Assembly: GCA_035433705.1 (NCBI GenBank)
Contig: DAORVK010000037.1
Location: 1 to 27,573, forward strand
DNA: 27,573 nucleotides
Direction of reading: 5' to 3'
DNA from: CADEFQ01 sp035433705
Lineage (GTDB): Bacteria; Pseudomonadota; Gammaproteobacteria; Steroidobacterales; Steroidobacteraceae
Under the pieces are notes generated by a model. It saw nothing but the letters and a program-made list of their open reading frames with translations. It was not told where the DNA came from and searched no databases. Position 1 is the stretch's first letter. Each line of letters begins with the position of its first letter. A program made the translations under genes and the position numbers. Shown in pieces: positions 21,593-27,573 of this stretch.

Positions 21593-22942
21593 ATGCGCCT
21601 GCTGTATCTGTGCGTGGTCTATCTGCTCGCGCCGCTCGTCGGCATCGCGATGCTGTTGCGGGGTTTTCGCGATCACAGCTACTGGAGCAACTTCGGCGAA
21701 CGCTTCGGATTTGGCGCGACTGCCTTCGCAGGTTCCTGCCTCTGGGTGCACGCTGTCTCGGTCGGCGAGATACAGGCCTCGGCAGCCCTCGTACGCGCGC
21801 TGCGTGAGCGGTACCCCGAAGTACCGCTCGTCGTGACGACCGTGACACCGACCGGGGCGCAGCGTGCACGTGCCCTGTTTGCAGGCCTCGCGCACGTGCG
21901 TTATGTGCCCTACGACCTGCCGGGATCGGTGCGGCGATTCTTCGCTCGCGTGCGGCCGCGTGTCGCGATCATCCTCGAAACAGAACTGTGGCCGAATCTG
22001 TACCACGAATGCGGCCGGCGCGGCGTGCCGCTGGTGCTGGCAAGCGCGCGCATCTCGCCGCGCTCGATCGGCCGGTACCGGCGCCTTGCCGCGCTCTTCC
22101 GGGAGGCGCTCGCGAACGGCATCGTCATTGCAGCGCAGAGTCCCGCGGATGCCGAACGCTTCCGCTACATCGGCGCGAACCCGCTGCGCACGCACGTGAT
22201 GGGCAACATCAAGTTCGATTTCGCGCTGTCTGCGGCGGCCGTGGCGGGTGGTGCCGCACTGCGGGCAGAACACGCCTCTGGTCGCCCGGTGTGGGTCGCG
22301 GGCAGCACCCATGCGAAGGAGGAGGACCTATTGCTCGACGCCCATCGCCGGGTGCGCGAGCAGCACCCGGGCGCGCTCCTGATCCTCGTGCCGCGCCACC
22401 CGACGCGCTTTGCGGAAGTGCGCGCCGCGCTGGAAGGTCAGGGGGTGAGATTTGCCGCGCGGTCGCGGGGCGAGCGCTGCGAGCCGGACACCGAGGTCTA
22501 TCTCGGCGACACGCTCGGCGAACTGGTGCTGCTCTACGCCGCGGGGGATGTCGCGTTCGTCGGCGGCAGCCTGGTGCCCATCGGCGGCCACAACCTGCTC
22601 GAGCCCGCGGCGCTCGGGTTGCCGCTTCTCACGGGCCCCTTCACGTTCAACGCCGAGGACATCGCGAAACTCCTGATTGCGGAGGGCGCCGCGGAGGTCG
22701 TGAGCACAGCCGAGGCCCTGAGCGCCCGCGTGGCGGCGCTCTTCGACGACGCCCCCGAACGGGCGCGCATTGGCACGCTCGGCAAAGCGGTCGTCGAGGC
22801 CAATCGCGGCGCGCTGTCGCGCCTGCTCGCGCTGCTCGCGCCCGTGATCGCTGCTACGGCGACGACGGCGGCGCCGTCGGAGCAGGTTCGGCCTGCGGAG
22901 GTGCCGGCACAGTCGTCACCGTCAGGTCGAGCCAGCCGTTGA
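21593..22942 (+). CDS. waaA: 3-deoxy-D-manno-octulosonic acid transferase WaaA (KdtA)
   Basis: 449 residues from ATG 21593; the protein then begins MRLLYLCVVYLLAPLVGIAML, matching the position and hydrophobic anchor of E. coli WaaA (425 residues). A TTG at 21563 would add ten residues. WaaA transfers Kdo from CMP-Kdo to lipid IVA at the inner membrane. Motifs: ERFGFG, WVHAVSVGE with catalytic Glu59, VTTVTPTGAQRA, ETELWPNLYHEC, the donor-domain MGNIKFD, and VGGSLVPIGGHNLLEPAALGLP. The last 25-30 residues are a low-complexity Ala/Pro/Ser tail that overlaps the 3' end of tolC on the other strand by 89 bases. With kdkA upstream it may add a single Kdo, as in Haemophilus, but that is inference. 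Confidence 0.95.
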   Translation: MRLLYLCVVYLLAPLVGIAMLLRGFRDHSYWSNFGERFGFGATAFAGSCLWVHAVSVGEIQASAALVRALRERYPEVPLVVTTVTPTGAQRARALFAGLAHVRYVPYDLPGSVRRFFARVRPRVAIILETELWPNLYHECGRRGVPLVLASARISPRSIGRYRRLAALFREALANGIVIAAQSPADAERFRYIGANPLRTHVMGNIKFDFALSAAAVAGGAALRAEHASGRPVWVAGSTHAKEEDLLLDAHRRVREQHPGALLILVPRHPTRFAEVRAALEGQGVRFAARSRGERCEPDTEVYLGDTLGELVLLYAAGDVAFVGGSLVPIGGHNLLEPAALGLPLLTGPFTFNAEDIAKLLIAEGAAEVVSTAEALSARVAALFDDAPERARIGTLGKAVVEANRGALSRLLALLAPVIAATATTAAPSEQVRPAEVPAQSSPSGRASR

Positions 22943-24329
22943 TCTCCCCGAGTGCGCTCTTGTCGAGTGTGCCGGCGGCCTGACGCAGCTGGATCACGTT
23001 CAGCAGGTAGTCGTATTTGCTGCGTGAGAGGTTCGTGAGTGCCTGCACGAGGTTGCGGCGCGCTTCGAGCACATCGACCGTAGTGCGGGTGCCGACCTCG
23101 TAGCCGGCCTCGGTCGCCTGCAGGGCGGTACGGCTCGACTCGAGTGCCTGTTTGAGTGCGTTGACGCGCGAGATCTCGCTGGTCACGCCGAGAAAGGCGT
23201 CGCGGGCCTGGCGTTCCGTCTGCCGGGAAGTGCGCTCGAGCCGCTGGCGCGCCGCCTGCCACTGGTACTCCTGCTGACGCACGCGCGAGCGTGTGCCACC
23301 GCCGCTGAAGAGCGGCAGAGTCAGCTGCAGTCCAACCAGCGTCGCGTCGCTGTCGTTGTCGAGCGCGATGGCTCGCTCCGCAGGGAAGTTGGGCGGGAAG
23401 GGTGGAAACGTCTGGTCGGTGGTCGTCTTCTGGTTGCCGTAGCTGGCGGTGAGGTCGATCGAGGGCAGGTGCCCGCCGAAGGCCGAACGCACGTCATCGC
23501 GCGCGATGTCTGCCGCGAGGCGGCTTGAGACGAGTGCGAGGTTCTGGTCCATCGCGACCCTGACCCAGTCGTCCTCGTTTGCGGGTTCCGGGTTCTTGAG
23601 CGGCAGGTCGTCGCCCGGTTTGTCGAGTGTCGAATATTTGTTGCCCGTCACCTCGCGCAGGCCTTCCTCTGCGCTCGCAAGCTGTCGCTTGGCGTCGATC
23701 ACGGCCGCAGCGGCGGTGTCGCGGGCTGCGCGCGACTCCTGTACGTCGGTGATCGCGATGAGGCCCACCTCGAAGCGCTTCTCTGCCTGGTCGAGTTGCC
23801 GCGAAACGGCTTGCAGGTTCGCCTGCTGCGCTTCGAGCGTGTCGCGTGCGGCCAGCACGCCGAAGTAGGTGGTCGAGACTCGCAGGATGAGGTCCTGCTC
23901 CGCTGCAGCGTAATCTGCCTCGGCCTGCGCAACCTGCTTGTCGGCCCGCCGCAGTGCCACCCAGTTTTCCCAGCGAAAGACGCTTTGGGTCAGGTTGAGC
24001 GACCAGGACTTCGTTTTCGGCTCGCGCGTGCCCGAGGTGCCGAAAATCGTGATCTGACCGGCGTTCGGCCCGTCAGTGACGATCTGCGCCTGGTCGCTCG
24101 TGCCCTCGAACTTGTTCCTGTCGTACCCGGCCGTGCCGTTCAGCTGCGGCAGGAGCGTCGCGATCGCCTGCGGCTTGGCTTCGCGTGCCGCGAGCCGCGT
24201 GGCGTCGGCTTCGCGGATCTGTGGGTCCGCGGTGAGCGCGCGCTGGTAAACGGCCAGCAGGTCTTCCGCGGCGGCAGCCTGCGCAAACAGCAGCAGCGTG
24301 ATCGATCCCAGTACCCCAAGACGCAGCAT
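22854..24329 (-). CDS. tolC: TolC-family outer-membrane efflux/secretion channel
   Basis: 491 residues, near E. coli TolC (493). The signal peptide is MLRLGVLGSITLLLFAQAAAA, with cleavage before EDLLAVYQRALTADPQIREA. The two repeated OEP halves with long coiled-coil helices are visible: EADYAAAEQDLILRVSTTYFGVLAARDTLEAQQANLQAVSRQLDQAEKRFEVGLIAITDVQESRA in the first, and ALESSRTALQATEAGYEVGTRTTVDVLEARRNLVQA in the second. It forms the trimeric tunnel for type I secretion and RND or MFS efflux. The start has AGAGG five bases upstream. Its C-terminal Pro/Ala/Thr tail is encoded opposite the end of waaA. The neighbours pcm and waaA follow the order known to me from other gammaproteobacteria. Confidence 0.95.
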   Translation of the reverse strand: MLRLGVLGSITLLLFAQAAAAEDLLAVYQRALTADPQIREADATRLAAREAKPQAIATLLPQLNGTAGYDRNKFEGTSDQAQIVTDGPNAGQITIFGTSGTREPKTKSWSLNLTQSVFRWENWVALRRADKQVAQAEADYAAAEQDLILRVSTTYFGVLAARDTLEAQQANLQAVSRQLDQAEKRFEVGLIAITDVQESRAARDTAAAAVIDAKRQLASAEEGLREVTGNKYSTLDKPGDDLPLKNPEPANEDDWVRVAMDQNLALVSSRLAADIARDDVRSAFGGHLPSIDLTASYGNQKTTTDQTFPPFPPNFPAERAIALDNDSDATLVGLQLTLPLFSGGGTRSRVRQQEYQWQAARQRLERTSRQTERQARDAFLGVTSEISRVNALKQALESSRTALQATEAGYEVGTRTTVDVLEARRNLVQALTNLSRSKYDYLLNVIQLRQAAGTLDKSALGEINGWLDLTVTTVPAPPQAEPAPTAPPSSP

Positions 24330-24339
24330 AAAAACCTCT

Positions 24340-24369
24340 TATATAGTGTTGTATATCACCATATCACAA
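24340..24369 (-). promoter_or_regulatory. Candidate tolC promoter in an AT-rich spacer
   Basis: On the - strand, TTGTGA (24369-24364) and TATATA (24345-24340) are separated by 18 bases in the 60-base gap between pcm and tolC. The spacer is strikingly AT-rich for this window and holds GTGATAT twice in tandem, which could be a regulator half-site. The elements match sigma70 boxes only moderately. Confidence 0.4.
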
Positions 24370-24389
24370 GCGTTCCGAAGCGTCACCCG

Positions 24390-25037
24390 TCAGAACACGA
24401 AACGGGGCGAACGCGTAGCGTGCAGCAGCGGCTCGATCCAGGTTTCAAACAGGTCCTGGCTCATCCAGGTCGTCGGGGACGTGCGGCGCACCAGCCGGGC
24501 CGACATCGCGGGTCCCTCGCCGACGACCGCGAAAAGGCGCCCGCCGACCGCCAGCGCGCGCTGGAAGCGCTCGTCGTATCGCGGAAGGGAGCCCGTCAAG
24601 ACAATGATGTCGTAGTGCGACTCGAAGGAGAGCTCGAAGACGTCGGCTGTCCGTACCTCGGCATTGGCGATGGCCTCCGCCGCGAAGCGGGCGCGGGCGC
24701 TTGCAGCGAGATCTTCGTGGATCTCTATCGAATGGACGTGCCGGGAGCTGCTTGCGAGGCAAGCTGTGAGGTAGCCGGACCCGGTGCCGATTTCCAGCAC
24801 AGTCTCGGTTGGCGCGGCCCCGATCGCCTTCAGAATGCGACCGATGAACTGCGGAGTCAGCATGTGCTGGCCATGCGGCAAGGGAATCGCGGCGTCTGCA
24901 TACGCGACCGCGCGGAACGCGGTTGGCACGAAGCGCTCGCGCGGCACCCTGCGCAACGTGTCGAGCACGCGCTCTTCGAGCACGTCCCATGCACGCACCT
25001 GCTGCATCACCATCTGTTCGAGGGCCACTGTCGTCAT
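24390..25037 (-). CDS. Protein-L-isoaspartate O-methyltransferase-like protein
   Basis: 215 residues from ATG 25037 (MTTVALEQMVMQQVRAW), with GGAG 11 bases upstream; a GTG at 25049 would add four residues. SAM-dependent methyltransferase fold with motif I VLEIGTGSGYL (80-90) and IIVLTGSLPRYDERFQRALAVGGRLFAVVG later. The N-terminal RVPRERFVPTAFRAVAYADAAIPLPHGQHML corresponds to the PIMT region, but the usual GQTISQP is GQHMLTPQ here, so this may be a paralogue with another acceptor rather than the damage-repair enzyme. It lies directly upstream of tolC on the same strand, a neighbourhood seen in other gammaproteobacteria. Nothing in the sequence links its chemistry to efflux. Confidence 0.85.
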   Translation of the reverse strand: MTTVALEQMVMQQVRAWDVLEERVLDTLRRVPRERFVPTAFRAVAYADAAIPLPHGQHMLTPQFIGRILKAIGAAPTETVLEIGTGSGYLTACLASSSRHVHSIEIHEDLAASARARFAAEAIANAEVRTADVFELSFESHYDIIVLTGSLPRYDERFQRALAVGGRLFAVVGEGPAMSARLVRRTSPTTWMSQDLFETWIEPLLHATRSPRFVF

Positions 25038-25239
25038 GGGCGCAAACACTCCGGATTGGACTTATTCTGCCGTGCGAAACGGCGCGCCAAGTTAAGGGTT
25101 TTCCGCGCCGCTGCCAAGTTGCAGTGCCCGCTTATCGTGAAATCAGCGCCGCGCCGCGAATGTCGTCCTATATGCTGGCATCGGTTACGGAAGCGCGTCC
25201 TGTGCGCATAACAATGACTCAGGGGATAGCCGGATACCG

Positions 25240-27570
25240 ATGTCAATCGTCGGGCTAGTGAGTGTCCTTCTCGCGCTGGTGGCGGTGCTGCTGCTGGTGC
25301 TGTACCTGTTCCAGCGCCGCGAACTGCGCACCGTGGCGGCCCTGTCGCGGGAAGTGCAACGTATCGCGATCGGCGGGCGTCTCTCCGGTCGTGTCGATCT
25401 GCAGACCGACCAGCCTGAATTGGCGGCGCTTGCCACCGCGGTCAACCATCTGCTCGCCCGTATCGGCGTGCAGGGCGAACGGGAACGGCTGAGCCCGGTG
25501 CTGTTCGCCGATCTCGGCGATCGCATCCACGAAGTGGTGATCGTGCACCGCGACGTGATCCTCTATGCGAACCGCCAGTTCGCCAACCTCGTCGGGGTCG
25601 AGCGCGCGGTGCTCCCCGGCCGTCGTCTCGCCGACATCGTCGCGGCCGACAGCGCCGAACTCGTCGAGGAGAATCTGCGTCGCAAGCTCGCTGGCGAATC
25701 GACCGCCGATCGCTACGAGATCGACATCATCGGCTTGCAGGGCACCGCGAGCCGCCTCGAGATTGCAACCACCGTAATCGACTACGAGGGCGGGCCCGCC
25801 GTGCTCGTGACGGGCGTCGAAGTGGTGCCGACGCAGACGGTGCCCGCGTTGCGCCTGCCGCAGGGCGAGAGTGACCTGATCTCTGTGGATGAGGCGCCAC
25901 GCACCACGCGCGAGGATGCGCTCGAGTCGCTCGCCGAGGGAATCGTCGTGACCGACACGCAGGGTCACATCGGGTACATGAACGCAGCGGCGGAATCGCT
26001 CGCCGGCGTTTCGCGCATCGAGGCGCAGGGCCGGCGGTTCGAGGACATCGTGAGCCTCGTCGATGAAACCGAGCGGCGCGCGATTGCCGATCCCGTGCGT
26101 CACGCCATCGAGAGCGGCACTGCAGTGCATGTGCCGCGACGCGCGCTGCTCGTCAGCCGGGACAGCGGCGAGGAACATGCGATCGAGCCGCTTGCATCGC
26201 CGCTGCGCGATGCGGGCGGTGCCGTGACGGGCGCTGTGGTGCTGCTGCACGACGTGACCGAGCTGCGCGGCGTGACGCGGCAGATGTCGTACCAGGCGAC
26301 GCACGACGCGCTGACGGGGCTCGTCAACCGGCGGGAATTCGAGAGGCGGCTCGAGGAGGCTGCGGAGGCGGCGCGCCGCGGCGATGGCACGCACATCCTC
26401 TGCTATCTCGACCTCGACCGCTTCAAGCTCGTCAACGATACCAGTGGCCACGTCGCAGGCGACAGCCTGCTGCGCGAGGTGGCGAAGATACTGCGCGATG
26501 CGGTGCGCGACTCGGATACCGTCGCGCGCATCGGCGGCGACGAGTTCGGCATGCTGCTGCTCGGCTGCCCGCTCGAGAAAGCACGCCAGATCGCCGACGA
26601 CGTATGCCGCGCCGTCGCCGATCATCGCTTCGTGTGGCGCGATCGGGTGTTCAGCATCGGCATCTCGATCGGCATCGTTGAGCTGGCACGCGAATCCGGC
26701 ACGCTCGACGAGCTGCTCGCCGCGGCTGATTCCGCCTGCTATGTGGCGAAGCGGCAGGGCACGGGGCGCGTGGCGGTCTATTCGGCACGGGACGAGGCGG
26801 CGGCACGCCATTCCGGCGAGCTGCAGGGGCTGCACCGGCTGCAGCTCGCGATCAGGGAAAACCGCTTCCAGCTCTACCACCAGCCGATCGTGCCCGCGTT
26901 CGGCACGAACGGCACGGGCCCTGCGCTCGAGGTGCTCGTGCGCCTGCGCGACACGAGCGGTGGTGACCTGGCGCCTGCCGCCTTCATGCATGCCGCCGAG
27001 CGCTACCGCCTCACCACTTCCATCGATCGCTGGGTCGTGCAAACGACGCTCGCCGCGCTTGGGCGCGGGGCAATCCAGACACCTCCTGGCCGCACGGTCG
27101 CCATCAACATCTCCGGCCAGACGCTCTCCGACGCGCAGTTCCTCGAGTTCGTGGTCGATTGCTTCGATCGCACCGGCGTTGCGCCGTCACGGGTCTGTTT
27201 CGAGTTGAGCGAGGCGGCAGTGGCGGCGAACCTGGAACAGGCGCGCCGCTTCATCCAGGTGCTGCACGGCACGGGTTGCCAGTTCGCACTCGACGACTTC
27301 GGCGCCGGCGCGGGCTCGTTCCTGAACCTGAAGACGCTGCCCGTCGATTTCGTGAAAATCGACGGCTCGTTCATGAAAAACCTCGGCACCGACAGCGTGA
27401 ACCGCGCGATGGTCGATGCGATGGTCAAGCTCGCACGCACCCTCGATTTTCGCGTCATCGCTGAAGCCGTCGAGGACGAGGCCGCGCTCGAAGCCGCGCG
27501 CAGCATGGGCGTCGATTACATCCAGGGCTACGCGATCGCGCGTCCTGCGCCGCTGCCGATGGCAGCCTGA
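25240..27570 (+). CDS. Membrane-anchored PAS-PAS-GGDEF-EAL cyclic-di-GMP protein
   Basis: 776 residues. One transmembrane helix at the N-terminus (about residues 4-24, VGLVSVLLALVAVLLLVLYLF) with no periplasmic domain, then a helical HAMP-like linker. A first PAS-like domain spans about 88-200 and a second about 223-345 (LAEGIVVTDTQGHIGYMNAAAESLAG). The GGDEF domain has an intact GGDEF (432-436) and an RxxD inhibitory site (RDSD, 423-426). The EAL domain reads EVLVR (564-568) for EALLR and keeps the other key residues: INIS, FELSE, DDFGAG, VKIDGSF, AEAVED and IQGYAIARP. It could therefore both make and degrade cyclic di-GMP, controlling motility versus biofilm in response to a PAS-sensed cue. 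The ATG has GGGGAT upstream at rather long spacing. The stop is three bases from the window end. Confidence 0.93.
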   Translation: MSIVGLVSVLLALVAVLLLVLYLFQRRELRTVAALSREVQRIAIGGRLSGRVDLQTDQPELAALATAVNHLLARIGVQGERERLSPVLFADLGDRIHEVVIVHRDVILYANRQFANLVGVERAVLPGRRLADIVAADSAELVEENLRRKLAGESTADRYEIDIIGLQGTASRLEIATTVIDYEGGPAVLVTGVEVVPTQTVPALRLPQGESDLISVDEAPRTTREDALESLAEGIVVTDTQGHIGYMNAAAESLAGVSRIEAQGRRFEDIVSLVDETERRAIADPVRHAIESGTAVHVPRRALLVSRDSGEEHAIEPLASPLRDAGGAVTGAVVLLHDVTELRGVTRQMSYQATHDALTGLVNRREFERRLEEAAEAARRGDGTHILCYLDLDRFKLVNDTSGHVAGDSLLREVAKILRDAVRDSDTVARIGGDEFGMLLLGCPLEKARQIADDVCRAVADHRFVWRDRVFSIGISIGIVELARESGTLDELLAAADSACYVAKRQGTGRVAVYSARDEAAARHSGELQGLHRLQLAIRENRFQLYHQPIVPAFGTNGTGPALEVLVRLRDTSGGDLAPAAFMHAAERYRLTTSIDRWVVQTTLAALGRGAIQTPPGRTVAINISGQTLSDAQFLEFVVDCFDRTGVAPSRVCFELSEAAVAANLEQARRFIQVLHGTGCQFALDDFGAGAGSFLNLKTLPVDFVKIDGSFMKNLGTDSVNRAMVDAMVKLARTLDFRVIAEAVEDEAALEAARSMGVDYIQGYAIARPAPLPMAA

Positions 27571-27573
27571 TCG

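Noticed and set aside
26929..26946. EVL in place of EAL as a sign of an inactive phosphodiesterase domain.
   Set aside because: The middle residue varies in active enzymes; the Glu, Arg, Asn, Asp, Lys and Gln positions expected for catalysis all appear to be present.
1..27573. CRISPR arrays, tRNA or rRNA genes, insertion sequences, prophage or defence genes.
   Set aside because: No repeat-spacer pattern, cloverleaf, transposase, integrase or defence-family motif was recognised anywhere in the window.

Overview
The window is GC-rich (roughly two thirds G+C by eye), with genes packed tightly and many 1-4 bp start/stop overlaps. It looks like a chromosomal scaffold from a Gram-negative gammaproteobacterium. 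The support is a Kdo transferase (waaA), a Kdo kinase (kdkA), a family-9 glycosyltransferase, TolC, a GlnE of about 958 residues and a fused CysN-CysC. The gene set and order would fit a Steroidobacterales/Nevskiales/Xanthomonadales-like lineage, but that placement is inference. Two runs of exactly 100 N (1886-1985 and 19177-19276) are scaffold gaps, so this is a draft or metagenome assembly.

Region 1 (1-2845), sulfate activation: the 3' end of cysD, then cysNC (interrupted by the first gap), then cysQ. These genes make APS and PAPS and remove PAP.

Region 2 (2910-13026), an accessory oxidation/sulfation cluster, all on the + strand. Its first half is DUF1214 protein, sulfotransferase, zinc alcohol dehydrogenase, LLM oxidoreductase and TetR repressor. 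A sharp sigma70-type promoter follows, with one palindrome over each promoter element. The second half is acyl-CoA dehydrogenase, a second LLM oxidoreductase, a second DUF1214 protein, a second sulfotransferase and a SnoaL-like protein. The DUF1214-sulfotransferase pair therefore occurs twice, next to the genes that make the sulfotransferase co-substrate PAPS and clear its product PAP. This is the best candidate in the window for an undescribed pathway: a TetR-controlled route in which a hydroxylated lipid, terpenoid or steroid-like compound is oxidised and sulfated. The substrate cannot be read from sequence.

Region 3 (13027-13775): a perfect 31-bp-arm inverted repeat, a VOC-family gene, and a short intergenic stretch with a near-consensus sigmaE promoter about 110 bp ahead of a strong intrinsic terminator, a candidate envelope-stress small RNA.

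Region 4 (13776-19165): a secreted M20 peptidase (- strand), a probable beta-helix lipoprotein, glnE and a small zf-CHCC zinc protein (+ strand).

Region 5 (19177-25037): after the second gap, LPS inner-core and envelope genes. DUF6165 and the GT9 glycosyltransferase are on the - strand, kdkA and waaA on the + strand, tolC and a pcm-like methyltransferase on the - strand.

Region 6 (25240-27570): a membrane-anchored PAS-PAS-GGDEF-EAL cyclic-di-GMP protein. No tRNA, rRNA, CRISPR array, transposase or phage gene was seen.
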